A stretch of DNA of 64,000 nt from Alphaproteobacteria bacterium bin52. Lineage in GTDB: Bacteria > Pseudomonadota > Alphaproteobacteria > Thalassobaculales > Thalassobaculaceae. Of the stretch, positions 18,022-27,022 are shown in pieces (positions within the stretch are counted from its first letter, which is position 1; each line of letters begins with the position of its first letter). The notes beneath the pieces are model-generated. The model was not told the DNA's origin. It did not search any database and worked only from the letters and a program-made list of their open reading frames with translations. The stretch is taken from positions 20,232 through 84,231 of the forward strand of contig MPMT01000006.1 in NCBI GenBank assembly GCA_002238645.1, given 5' to 3'. The position numbers and the translations under genes were made by a program.

Positions 18022-19395
18022 TCAGGACAGGGCGCGGCGCATGTGGTTGATGAGATCGACCCTGGTGATGATTCCGAGGAACCGCGTACCGTCTACCACG
18101 ATCGCTACCTTGTCGGCACGAAACAGTGTCACCAGATCGGAGAGCCGGCCATCGACAGGCATCAGGTCGAGCCGCTCGGTCATGTGCCGGCTTGCCGGGT
18201 CATTGAACACTTCCGGCTGGCCGTGGACCGCCAGCAGGATGTCCTCCTCGTCCAGCACCCCGGCGACAGACCCGTCGTCAGCCAGGACCGGCACCTGGCT
18301 GACTTCGTTGGCGCGCATCCTGCTGTAGGCCGTGTTCAGGGTGTCGGAAGGCGACACCGAAATCACCCGGCCCTGATCCGCCCGGTTGACAATCAGGTCG
18401 CCCAGATCTCCCGCCATGGCGCGTTCGACCAGTCCCTGCTCCACCATCCATGCCGGGTCGAAGGCCCGGCCCAGGTACTTGTTTCCGGTGTCGCACACGA
18501 AGGTGACCACCCGCATCGGCCTGGTCTGGCGCCGGCACCACCGCAGCGCGCCCGCCAGCAGTGTTCCGGTCGAGCTGCCAGCCAGGATGCCCTCTTCACT
18601 CAACAGCGTGTTGATGGCCGCAAAGGCTTCTGAATCGGGCACGATCTCGGCGTCGTCGATGAGCGAGAGATCAAGGTTGTCCGGAATGAAATCCTCGCCG
18701 ATGCCTTCAACCAGCCAGGACCCGCCCTCGTAGTTCACCTTGCCGGTCATCACCGCCGGGCCAACCACGGACCCGACCGGATCCGCGACCACCACCTTGA
18801 GGTCGGGATTCATGCGCTTCAGAAACCGGCCGGTGCCGGTGATCGTTCCACCGGACCCGACGCCGGCGACCAGCGCGTCGACGTCGCCGTCCATTTGTTC
18901 CCAGATCTCCGGGCCCGTCGTGGTCTCGTGCGCGAGCGGGTTGGCCGGATTGTCAAACTGGCTGGCCCAGAACGCGCCCGGCGTCTCGGCCACGATCCGC
19001 TCCGCCATGTCCTGGTAGTACTCGGGGTGACCCTTCGGCACATCCGAGCGGGAAAGCAGCACCTCCGCACCAAGCGCCCTCAGGTGACGGATCTTGTCGA
19101 GGCCCATCTTGTCGGGAATGATCAGGATCAGACGGTAGCCCTTCCTCGCCGCAACCAGTGCCAGGCCGAGACCGGTGTTGCCAGCGGTCGCCTCAACGAT
19201 GACACCGCCCTTGCGAAGCCTACCGTCGCGCTCGGCCGTCTCGATCATCGCGAGCCCGATCCGGTCCTTGATGGATCCGCCCGGATTCTGGTTCTCCAGC
19301 TTGACGAACAGCCGGCATGATCCAGCATCCAGTCGGCTCAGTTCGAGAACCGGGGTGTTGCCGATCAGTTTCAGTACCGAATCAACGGGTTTCAT
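18022..19395 (-). CDS. Cystathionine beta-synthase with C-terminal CBS pair
   Basis: 457 residues: a fold-II PLP domain (about 1-320) and two CBS domains (about 335-455). PLP Lys lies in NQNPGGSIKDRIG; the glycine-rich phosphate loop reads EATAGNTGLGLALVA; GSGGTITGTGRFLK is also typical. The tandem CBS module (Bateman domain) usually binds adenosyl ligands such as SAM and tunes activity. No N-terminal haem-binding extension is present. ATG 19395 follows GGAGACGAGG. With the next gene it forms a serine plus homocysteine to cysteine route, so cysteine could be made from methionine sulfur. Confidence 0.9.
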   Translation of the reverse strand: MKPVDSVLKLIGNTPVLELSRLDAGSCRLFVKLENQNPGGSIKDRIGLAMIETAERDGRLRKGGVIVEATAGNTGLGLALVAARKGYRLILIIPDKMGLDKIRHLRALGAEVLLSRSDVPKGHPEYYQDMAERIVAETPGAFWASQFDNPANPLAHETTTGPEIWEQMDGDVDALVAGVGSGGTITGTGRFLKRMNPDLKVVVADPVGSVVGPAVMTGKVNYEGGSWLVEGIGEDFIPDNLDLSLIDDAEIVPDSEAFAAINTLLSEEGILAGSSTGTLLAGALRWCRRQTRPMRVVTFVCDTGNKYLGRAFDPAWMVEQGLVERAMAGDLGDLIVNRADQGRVISVSPSDTLNTAYSRMRANEVSQVPVLADDGSVAGVLDEEDILLAVHGQPEVFNDPASRHMTERLDLMPVDGRLSDLVTLFRADKVAIVVDGTRFLGIITRVDLINHMRRALS

Positions 19396-19495
19396 CCTCG
19401 TCTCCACAAGGTGGCGCACCTGGAGCGGGCCGGAATTCTGCCAGCCCAAACGCAGACACCCCGGCGACGAGCGCCGGGGTGCCGCGGAACAGGTC

Positions 19496-19585
19496 ATGGC
19501 GCGAACCGAAAAAGGTCCCACTCATGGCACGAACCGAAAGCAGGTCCGTAGGGACGTACCCTATCTGTCGAACCGAAACGTGTCC
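19496..19585. repeat. Three imperfect direct repeats resembling an IS21 terminus
   Basis: The 9-mer GAACCGAAA recurs at 19503-19511, 19531-19539 and 19570-19578, each within a longer unit of about 20 bases that ends GGTCC or GTGTCC. Multiple short direct repeats like these are found at the ends of IS21-family elements, where the transposase binds. A fragment of an IS21 istB gene lies 1.8 kb away, supporting this reading. A 10-bp perfect inverted repeat, CACCCCGGCG / CGCCGGGGTG, sits just outside at 19457-19481. Confidence 0.55.
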
Positions 19586-21311
19586 AGCCTGACCACGTCG
19601 CGGACACCGGTCAGCAGCCCTTCGAACCGAACCGCATGGCTTCGACCGCCGCGCGCAGGTTGCCGCCCACGTTGGGCAACCGTTCCGGCGTGGCCGGATC
19701 ACCGGCAACCACGGCGTGCAGTCGGCATGTCGGTAAACCGGATGCATCGAGCCCCGTGAGTCGGGGAGCAAGGCCGACCTCCCGCACGTGGAAACCGGGA
19801 TCAAGGGCGAGATGACCGAGGTCAGGAGCGAGCTCACGTGGAACAGGTTGATCGGCACGGCAGTCCTGGCGATTCCGGTCCCGCCGTGTGACCGGCTCAA
19901 CCAATCTCGACGATCCTGCCGGTTCAGTGGGGCCGACTTGCCTGGCCCGACGTCCTTCAAGTGACCGCCGCCGGGGCCAGTGTCCTGTCTCCCGTGCCAT
20001 ACCGGGACCCTTCCGCGGGGAACGCCCGGGAGGAGCCCAGCGTCAGCTGTCATCACCGAACGGAACCTGGCCACCGCCTGTCGGCAGACACTGCGACTGT
20101 GACCACAGGCCCGGGACGCAGTGCCGTTTGGTTCCCGCGCGCGCGGAACGCAGCGACCCGTTAGCGACTGGGGCATCGCCATCGTGCTCAAGGGCAACAC
20201 GCTTCGTCATCCGGACCCGGCGAGATCGGTGTTTCCGCAACAACAGATGGCAGTCGATCTGCCGCACTTCGATGTCCGGGCGCTGTTCGAGGATGATCCG
20301 CAGCACCGCGTCTGTGCCCTCGGCTCCCTCCCCCACGTCATCTGCCGCGACGGCGGGGTACTCGCAGGTGACTGGAAAAGACCGGACCCAGCGCGAACGG
20401 AACGGGATGCCGCCATTCTGCCGATCGGGAAAGTACTGTGGAGACCGCTCCGGACTGGCAGCGACAGGAAATGCTCCCACCTGTTGCGAAACACCGCTGA
20501 CGCCGCCCTGTCGCTGGTCAAGGCGACGATGGAGCGGCGTGGCTCGCCCGCCGACCGTAGCCATGACATCGCCCGACTAGCCGCCGCCTTCGCCGCGCAC
20601 CGGCCCGACGAAGGTGCACTGGCGGAGCGGATGGCGGTTCCGAACGGCAGCAGCCGCGTCCATCAGTGACGATGGACGAATTTTGGCCACCGGCCGCTCA
20701 GGCCGCTGGCTTTCGTCTTGGTGGAACCCTGGATGTCCGGATATCCGAGATCGAAAAGCAGGACGATGACATGGCCGGACAGATTCCCGATCTGGCACGG
20801 GATGCAGCGTTTGACATGGCTGCGTGACCCGATCTCACGAGCACACTGGCGAAACCCCAAGGCTGACGAGGGGCATCCGGCTCAAGCTGCGGCACAAACC
20901 GCGTTGGCGCGCCGGACGGGGCTGGCTTAGGCCATCGCGTCGTTCCGCAACAGGGTACGCCGGATGGTGGACGATTGGCCGGTCCCGACGCCGTTCGACG
21001 ACATGTCGTGATGGACAGCGGTGTCGCGCCGGAATCGCCTCAGAAGCCGTAACGCATCGAGACGACGGTTTTCGTCTCCTCGGTATCCGCGGCCCTGACC
21101 CCGCTGATGGTGGCCTCGGCCCTCGCGTGGTTGACGCCGAGATTGTCACGGGCGGAGAGAAACCAGACCAAAGGGCGGAGCAAGATACTGCCACCACGGT
21201 CGTGGGGTGAGGTGGCCCGAGGAGGTCGGGATTCGGCTTGAGACGGCCGGTGGCGGAAACGCAGGAAGGGCGTGGCCCGACCGGAGTTTCCGGCTCAGGA
21301 CCGCGCGACGG
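19586..21311. other. Gene-poor debris between transsulfuration genes and the IS21 fragment
   Basis: About 1.7 kb without a convincing gene. Many frames are open on both strands, as expected at this GC content, but none matches a family. A 51-codon plus-strand frame at 20672-20827 (starts MDEFWPPAAQAAGFRLGG) has a more natural residue mix and could be a small gene or the tail of something lost. The stretch reads as decayed DNA between mobile-element ends. Confidence 0.5.
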
Positions 21312-21638
21312 TCAGCCCGTGGGGGCCGTTTTGCGCGCGTGGCTGTGGTTGAGGCGGAAGCTCTCGCCGTTCATTTCCAGGATATGGACATGATGGGTGA
21401 GACGGTCGAGCAGATCCGCTCCAGTCCGCCCCCGTTCGAGCAGAATGTCCATCATTTTCCACTTCCCGCCGCCGATGGCCTCGTGAAGTGATGTGGCCGC
21501 ATCGGTTGATGATTGGGCGTTGACGTCTGCGCCAGCGTCGAGCCCCACGGCGCGCATTCGGTCGGCGAGTTTGCGGGTGCGGCCGGGGTCGAGCTCAACG
21601 TTGAGGAAACGCCGGATCTCGGCGGGTCGGGCGGCCAA
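21312..21638 (-). pseudogene. Chimeric fragment: ankyrin repeat joined to the IS21 IstB C-terminus
   Basis: One open frame of 108 codons made of two unrelated parts. Residues of the first two thirds look like an ankyrin repeat: GLDAGADVNAQSS, then TSLHEAIGGGKWKMMDILLERG. The last third, ADLLDRLTHHVHILEMNGES followed by FRLNHSHARK, is the conserved C-terminus of IstB, the AAA+ helper of IS21 transposition. The join falls near 21425. The N-terminal ATPase part of IstB is missing, so this cannot support transposition. It marks an insertion or deletion scar in an old ankyrin gene. Confidence 0.7.
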
Positions 21639-21772
21639 CCTGCCGAACCCAGGCGCCGATGGACCGAAACGGTCTTCCCTCCCGAATCAGCCCCGTTCCT
21701 GAAGCTGGTCTTGCTAGTCGGCGACACCGCGCACTAGAGTCGCCGGGCACCCTGCAACCGGGAGGAAGCCCC

Positions 21773-22750
21773 GTGGACCCCTTCGTTCGTGCCGGAGCGC
21801 TCCTCCTGGTTTGCATTGCCTGGTCCGGTGAGCCGCAGCAGGCGTTGGCGGGTTCTTGTGACACGGTGCATACGGTGACGGTGTCTCCTGAGGAGTACAT
21901 GGAAGGTGTCTCGCTGACGGACCTGATGTCGCATCTGATCTCGACCGGACGGCGGATGGCCGTCGAGCAGGTAACGACGACGCGGGTCCTGAGCGCGAGC
22001 AGCGAGACAATTCACGATGACGACGTGGACTTTCGTTCCCATAGCTCAGAACGAGTTGTCGGTACGGTCAACTCCCACAAGGTTGTCGCTCGGGAGTTCG
22101 GGAAGATCGGCACCCGGGAAACGCTCCGCGTCACGCTACAGGTGGACGTTTGCGTGGGTCCGGCAGACCAGATCTGGTACGTCCGAATCGACGACCTGGT
22201 ATCGGAGACGAAGGGAGATCTCGCGTGGATGAAGTCACGCCTGAAGAGCCCGACGGACAGAATCCAGTTGGTGCGCCCGGGAGAGCTGGGCGCAGAACAT
22301 GCGCCGTACCGGATCGAGGGGCTCGCGTTTTCGGAGAAGGCCTCGGTTCACAGCTTTACCAATGACGATCAGATACGCCGGTATGACCAGTGTGTCCAGA
22401 CAAGGCGCTCGCAAGCCCAGACCCAGATGCAATTCCTGAACTCGTTTGGCCTAGGAAACTTCGGCTCGGTTGTGCGAGGTGCGGGTGACCCCTCGCGGGC
22501 CTGCGGGGACCGTCCTCGGCACACCAGAGGAAATAGACTGGAAGCGGAAGCGGTATTCGAGATCAAGATCTGCGACACCCATATTGGAAATTGTCAGGTC
22601 GTTCGTCAGCGTCATGACTCCCGGACTATCGTAAGGACGAAGGAGGATGCAGAAGTCGCACATCGTCAGTTCTATCACGAAGGGTTCGGTTTCGTGGGAG
22701 CGATTGCTCTCCACACCCTTCAGCGGTCTCTGGGAATGCTCGACAGGTGA
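21773..22750 (+). CDS. Exported protein of unknown function, gene 1 of a three-gene operon
   Basis: 325 residues from GTG 21773 behind GGGAGGAA. The N-terminus is a signal peptide (core AGALLLVCIAWSG, cleavage near ALAGS). Residues about 35-125 resemble the FlgT-N / LPP20-like fold in pattern: a helix (DLMSHLISTGRRMAVEQV), then strands SSERVVGTVNSHKVV and ETLRVTLQVDVC. The C-terminal part holds several Cys, including CDTHIGNC, that could form disulfides. The stop overlaps the next start by four bases. Composition is lower in GC than the flanks. No function is assigned; the fold resemblance is by eye. Confidence 0.7.
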   Translation: MDPFVRAGALLLVCIAWSGEPQQALAGSCDTVHTVTVSPEEYMEGVSLTDLMSHLISTGRRMAVEQVTTTRVLSASSETIHDDDVDFRSHSSERVVGTVNSHKVVAREFGKIGTRETLRVTLQVDVCVGPADQIWYVRIDDLVSETKGDLAWMKSRLKSPTDRIQLVRPGELGAEHAPYRIEGLAFSEKASVHSFTNDDQIRRYDQCVQTRRSQAQTQMQFLNSFGLGNFGSVVRGAGDPSRACGDRPRHTRGNRLEAEAVFEIKICDTHIGNCQVVRQRHDSRTIVRTKEDAEVAHRQFYHEGFGFVGAIALHTLQRSLGMLDR

Positions 22751-23187
22751 GGGCAATCGTCGCGCTTCTGGCTCTGGTCGGAGCGAGCCCGCTTCATGCC
22801 GAGCAGTCCGGGGTTCTGCCGGCTCTGGAGGTGCAGAACTGCGCCGCCGGAGTCGACTACCACGTTCGCATCAGGCTTCCCGCGGGGCCGCCGCTGGCGG
22901 TACAGATGCGTCGCGCGCGAAGTCAGGCGGTCCGGACGTTGACTCGACACATCTTTGGATCGGCAACGGCAAGCGTCGTTGCCGCGGAGTCCCGGGAAGG
23001 CGAGGAGATGGCGGTCAGCATCCGGCGCTTCGAGCGGACCGATGGTCTCTTTCGGGGCATGGTCCACCGGGGTAGCAGTGAGGGTGACTCGGGATTGGAA
23101 TTCGCGTTTTCACTGTCCTTCCTGAACGAGCTTTCGGCTGTCGTACATGACCTCGTATGTGGACACGAATTGAGGGAGACCCAATGA
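22747..23187 (+). CDS. Small exported protein of unknown function, gene 2 of the operon
   Basis: 146 residues. GTG 22747 overlaps the preceding TGA (GTGA). The signal peptide MRAIVALLALVGASPLHAEQ is clear, with cleavage likely after LHA. The mature part shows the LPP20-like plan of an Ala/Arg helix (MRRARSQAVRTLTRHIFGS) followed by charged strands. Two Cys, in VQNCAAG and LVCGHE, may pair. The end overlaps gene 3 by four bases (ATGA). Coupled translation of three exported products suggests a complex at the envelope. Function is unknown. Confidence 0.7.
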   Translation: MRAIVALLALVGASPLHAEQSGVLPALEVQNCAAGVDYHVRIRLPAGPPLAVQMRRARSQAVRTLTRHIFGSATASVVAAESREGEEMAVSIRRFERTDGLFRGMVHRGSSEGDSGLEFAFSLSFLNELSAVVHDLVCGHELRETQ

Positions 23188-24488
23188 ACAGCATAGTCAG
23201 AACCGCCTTGACTGCATGCCTTGTCACCCTCGCATGGGCGGTTGCGGCGTCTGGGGCCGGCGATGTCGGGAATCAGCATGTCGGAATGTACAGCCCTGGC
23301 CTGATTGCCGATTGGGAGAGAAGCCTTGGCGATAAGGGTCTTGTCCAGGGAGCGAACGAGCGCGACATATACGTCGCGGTCGGACGAAATGCGGTGGAAT
23401 TTCCGCCGGGCCATCCGGGGTTTCACGAGGCAAGGAGCGTTGCCTACGATATCGCGTATCTTCGGGCCAAGACGGAGCTCGTGAGGTTTCTCGGTGCGTC
23501 GATCGAGCAGAGCAACTCGTACGAAGCACTCGAGAACGCACAATGGTCGGACGGTCAAGGGGAGGCCCTGGAGCGGCTGAAGCAGGCGGACCGGATCTCG
23601 AGGAAGCTAAACGACCTTGAGGAAGCGAAGCTGGATCAGGAGCTTGCCAGTATCGACCCGGAATACGATCCGGATCGGTACGGAAGCCGGGAAGAGAAGG
23701 AAAAGGCCTTCCGTGGCGCGTTCCAACGCCAGATTCGAGAAGTCGCGTCCAGCCACGTATCCGGAGCCCTTCCCCTTGAGGTGTTGGAGGGGCCGGTAGA
23801 AGACGGGAACTCGTACGAAATCTTGGTCGGACTGGTATGGAGTCCACGGCTGGAGCTTGCGGCTCGGGCCGTTTCCGGGGGCTACGCTCCTGCCCGCGCG
23901 GACGTGGCTGGGTTACGGATCGCGGACTGGTTGCCGAAAGAGGCGGATTTGCTCTCTGCGAGCTGGGGCGTTCACAAGATGATTGACGAGAACGGAGATC
24001 AGGTTTTTGTAGGATTTGGGCAGGCCGCACCCCGAAAGACCTCGGCATCTCGCCGGAGCCGGGCGGAGGAGGTGGCGCTCCGGCGCGCGGAGCTTCGCGC
24101 CAGGGGAGCCATCCGGGGGTTTGTCGGCGAGGTCGTAAGATCGGAAAGGTCGGAGGAGGGCGAGGAGATCGCCATCGAGTACGCCGATGCAGCGGTCAGC
24201 GGGGCGATCGGCAGTACGTTTCTCGAGAAGCTGGAATCGAACGCGAAGGCCCTGACGATCACGGGTCTCACGGTTGTCGGTCAGTGGATCCTGGCGCATT
24301 CTGCTGACAAGCAGCGGGTGGCGGTGGTGGCGGTGTCCTGGTCTCCGAGTGGCCTGGGCACGGCAAATCGGGTACGCGATGCGATGCTCGCCCCGGACAA
24401 GGCATCCTCGGCAAGACCGGACCCGAAGTCCGAAAAAGCGGATCCGAAATTGCTGCAGAAGGAAAACGTCAAGGTCAGGGACTTGTAG
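23184..24488 (+). CDS. Exported protein with two LPP20-like segments, gene 3 of the operon
   Basis: 434 residues. ATG 23184 overlaps the upstream TGA and follows GAGGGAGA. The signal peptide (MNSIVRTALTACLVTLAWAV, cleavage near ASGAG) is followed by two copies of a similar helix pattern. One is around residue 85 (ARSVAYDIAYLRAKTELVRF, then LGAS). The other is around residue 295 (RAEEVALRRAELRARGAIRG, then FVGE). Repeats of A..A...A...L..FLG are typical of LPP20 or FlgT-type envelope proteins. The middle is charged and probably coiled; the tail is Lys-rich (KSEKADPKLLQKENVK). Function is unknown; an envelope scaffold is only inferred. Confidence 0.72.
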   Translation: MNSIVRTALTACLVTLAWAVAASGAGDVGNQHVGMYSPGLIADWERSLGDKGLVQGANERDIYVAVGRNAVEFPPGHPGFHEARSVAYDIAYLRAKTELVRFLGASIEQSNSYEALENAQWSDGQGEALERLKQADRISRKLNDLEEAKLDQELASIDPEYDPDRYGSREEKEKAFRGAFQRQIREVASSHVSGALPLEVLEGPVEDGNSYEILVGLVWSPRLELAARAVSGGYAPARADVAGLRIADWLPKEADLLSASWGVHKMIDENGDQVFVGFGQAAPRKTSASRRSRAEEVALRRAELRARGAIRGFVGEVVRSERSEEGEEIAIEYADAAVSGAIGSTFLEKLESNAKALTITGLTVVGQWILAHSADKQRVAVVAVSWSPSGLGTANRVRDAMLAPDKASSARPDPKSEKADPKLLQKENVKVRDL

Positions 24489-24520
24489 CCCCGGCACCAG
24501 GGCGGACCCCTGCTCGGGGC
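24488..24520 (+). terminator. Hairpin terminator after the exported-protein operon
   Basis: Directly at the stop codon, GCCCCG (24488-24493) pairs with CGGGGC (24515-24520), and an inner CAGGG / CCCTG stem stacks within. The compound hairpin is followed by CTTCTCG, only weakly T-rich. It marks the end of the three-gene unit. Confidence 0.5.
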
Positions 24521-24928
24521 CTTCTCGCCGCCTGACAGGCAGTTGACGCTGATACTGGACTTCCCCTCCGTGCCCTGATTCTGCCGCCGTGAAGCAATCA
24601 CCAATGTGCGATGCACCCACCCCGCCGACTCCCCTGACCACCGATAGCTTCCGATGACAGGACCATCGTTGAAAGCAGGACGATGGCGCGGATCACCGCA
24701 CCGGGTGTCAAGGGCGGAGAGAAACTGGAGATTCGCCTCTGACCGTTTATCCGTCGCAGGAGACGTCGCGCACGAAACGTGGGCGATACTCGTTGCCCCA
24801 GCTCGCAGGAGCGCGAGGACGAGTTCGGCAGTGGCTTGTTCGGAGGAAGCGAGGTCAGGCCGTGGACGGTCTCGTGCCGTTCCTCGCCGGTCTTGCGGAT
24901 CCCCCGGCGACGTCGACCCTCCGCCGGA
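24521..24928. other. Intergenic region, no gene seen
   Basis: About 400 bases between the exported-protein operon and the amidase gene, whose 3' ends face each other. No family is recognisable in any frame and I found no further hairpin with a T-run. Confidence 0.5.
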
Positions 24929-26335
24929 TCACCAGTCCGGTGGATGCATCCTGTGCCATTCGGTCGCGGATTCAAACGCCGCTCCGGCCCGAATCAGCAA
25001 CGGCTCGGACAACCGGTGGCCAACCAGCTGCACGGAGAGCGGCAGTTCCGAGCGACCCAGTCCGCACGGCATCGCGATGGTCGGCAGGCCGGCGTAGTCC
25101 ATCGGAACCGTATAGCGGGAATCCCACGCCCGGCGCTCCGGGGAAATCGGACCGTAGGCCGCACTCGGGGGATAGGGGATTGCGGCCTGCGGCGTGGACG
25201 GGCACAGAAGCAGGTCCGTATCGGCCATTGTCCGGGCAAGCGCTCCGTTGCACTCGAGCCGCAGCTGGTGCGCCGCCGCGTAGTCTGCAGCACTGTATTG
25301 CGAACCCCGATCGAGCCATTCTCCGAACCAGGCGCCATACTCGTCGCGGCGTGCGGGCCAGAAGTCCCGGTGAGCATGGACCGCCTCGACCGAGCACAGG
25401 ACCTGCCACCCCTCGAGATAGCGTTCGAGTCCTTCCGGCATCGCCACCTCGACGATGACGGCTCCGAGACCCCGCAGGACCTCAAGGCTCGCCATCACCG
25501 CATCCGCAAAGTCCGGCGCCAGGTCAGCAAGACCATAGGTCGCATCCCATCCGATCCGTATTCCCTCGATGCCGCGGGAGATCCCGGAGAGCATGTCGGG
25601 AACCGGGTCGGAAACGGCGGTCGGATCGAGTGGATCGGGACCCGCAATTGCCTCGAGCACAATCCCGGCATCCGCCGCGCACCGCGCCAGTGGACCGACG
25701 TGGTCGAGCGAAGGCGCCAGATCGAGAACGCCGAACCGGCTCACGCGGCCCCAGGTCGGTTTCACTCCCACCGTGCCACACACTGCGGCCGGATGACGGA
25801 TCGAACCGCCGGTATCGCTGCCGAGCGTCGCGTAGGCGAGTCCCGCTGCGGTGGCGGCCCCGGACCCGCTTGACGATGCCCCTGGCCAGAACCCCTTGCG
25901 CCACGGGTTTTCGGGTACGGTAAAGCCGGGATTATAGCCGGCCATTGCACCTTCGGTGAGGGCCAGCTTGCCGAGAATGACCGCTCCGGCATCGCGCAGA
26001 CGCGCAACAACCGTCGAATCGGTCCCGGGCACCCGGTCTGCCATGACGGCGCAGCCACCCGACGTGATCGTGCCGGAGGTATCGCAAAGGTCCTTTACCG
26101 CAACCGGGATGCCGTGCAGCCGTCCCCTGTTGCGACCGGCAGCAAGTTCGGCCTCGGCACGCCGCGCGTCTTCAAGCGCCTCCTCTGCCATGACGGTCTG
26201 GTAGGAGTGCAGCGTCGAATCGAATGCCTCGATGCGCTCCAGCATCATCGTGGCGAGTTCGACCGGCGAGATCTCGCGCGCGCGGACCAGGTCCGAGACC
26301 TCAACGATTGTCCGATAGTGCAAGGGTTCGTCCAT
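24929..26335 (-). CDS. Amidase signature family hydrolase
   Basis: 468-residue amidase of the GatA/AtzF family. The catalytic Lys-cisSer-Ser triad is visible: Lys in IPVAVKDLCDTSG, the cis-Ser in ASSSGSGAATAAG, and the nucleophilic Ser in GSDTGGSIRHPAA. The end of the family domain (GLPTIAMPCGLGRSELPLSV, QLVGH) is intact. It hydrolyses an amide of unknown identity. ATG 26335 lies 14 bases after the remnant of a dipeptide permease gene on the same strand; amidases are often encoded with such transporters, so the substrate was probably once imported by that system. No gatB or gatC nearby, so it is not the tRNA amidotransferase. Confidence 0.9.
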   Translation of the reverse strand: MDEPLHYRTIVEVSDLVRAREISPVELATMMLERIEAFDSTLHSYQTVMAEEALEDARRAEAELAAGRNRGRLHGIPVAVKDLCDTSGTITSGGCAVMADRVPGTDSTVVARLRDAGAVILGKLALTEGAMAGYNPGFTVPENPWRKGFWPGASSSGSGAATAAGLAYATLGSDTGGSIRHPAAVCGTVGVKPTWGRVSRFGVLDLAPSLDHVGPLARCAADAGIVLEAIAGPDPLDPTAVSDPVPDMLSGISRGIEGIRIGWDATYGLADLAPDFADAVMASLEVLRGLGAVIVEVAMPEGLERYLEGWQVLCSVEAVHAHRDFWPARRDEYGAWFGEWLDRGSQYSAADYAAAHQLRLECNGALARTMADTDLLLCPSTPQAAIPYPPSAAYGPISPERRAWDSRYTVPMDYAGLPTIAMPCGLGRSELPLSVQLVGHRLSEPLLIRAGAAFESATEWHRMHPPDW

Positions 26336-26349
26336 GGTCCCGTTCCAGT

Positions 26350-26457
26350 TCAGCTCGAGCCGCAGCGCCGCGGGTCGAAGGTGTCGCGGATCCCGTTACC
26401 GGACCGGTTGAACGCCACCACCGCGATGGCGATCGCCGCACCGGGAAGAGCATGGTG
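26350..26457 (-). pseudogene. Dipeptide ABC permease (DppC-like), C-terminal remnant
   Basis: About 35 codons encode HHALPGAAIAIAVVAFNRSG and then NGIRDTFDPRRCGSS, the unmistakable end of a DppC/OppC permease (relatives read PGLAIxLxVLAFNLLGDGLRDALDPR). The residues before it do not look like a permease, and no ribosome site or start is near, so the 5' part was deleted. The stop lies 14 bases before the amidase start, preserving the old operon order. Confidence 0.75.
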
Positions 26458-27022
26458 CGCCGTGCAGGTCTCGGCGGTGCAACCCCGATCCCAGGGAAGG
26501 CGGATTATGCACGAAACAGGGATCGAAGTTCCTCCCTTCTCTTTCACCGGTCCACAACCGGCGGAGGATGGCATTCCCTGCCCTCGGAACCTGGGGCGCG
26601 GCACGTCTTCGTCACACGCTGCGCACGCCCCTGCACCCGAATTGCCACAGCTGCCGGGATCGGTGCCTTTCCACGGGCGCGGTCATCGGCATGACCCGTC
26701 CCCCGGGAGACCTCCACCGCTTCGCGAACGGAGCGTTCCCGCACCGGGTCGGTCGTGGCCCGGCGACAGCCATCGCGGTTACATACGCCCGGACTGCGCC
26801 ACAGACGAGCCAGGCCCGGGCGGCCACGCCGATCCCTTTCGGGCTCTCGACGGGGAGCGGCAGTGTTTCTCGACACTCACCCCGATCTCGCGCGGTGCGC
26901 GCGATGATCCCCCGTTGGAAGGCGTCGTGCGCGTGCGGATGCCGGGGTCGATGACGCACGGACCCTGGCGGCCGGGAGCGACCAATTCCCGCAGACGGGT
27001 GTCGGTGTGGTGTAGGACGCGG
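26458..27022. other. Intergenic region, likely scar of lost transporter genes
   Basis: About 565 bases with no recognisable gene between the permease remnant and the nucleosidase gene. This is where the rest of a dpp-type operon would have been. I can identify no ABC or binding-protein motifs in any frame. Confidence 0.5.

Noticed and set aside
19457..19481. 10-bp perfect hairpin CACCCCGGCG / CGCCGGGGTG upstream of the beta-synthase gene, considered as a terminator
   Set aside because: No T-run on either side and no gene ends there; kept only as an inverted repeat beside the IS21-like repeats.
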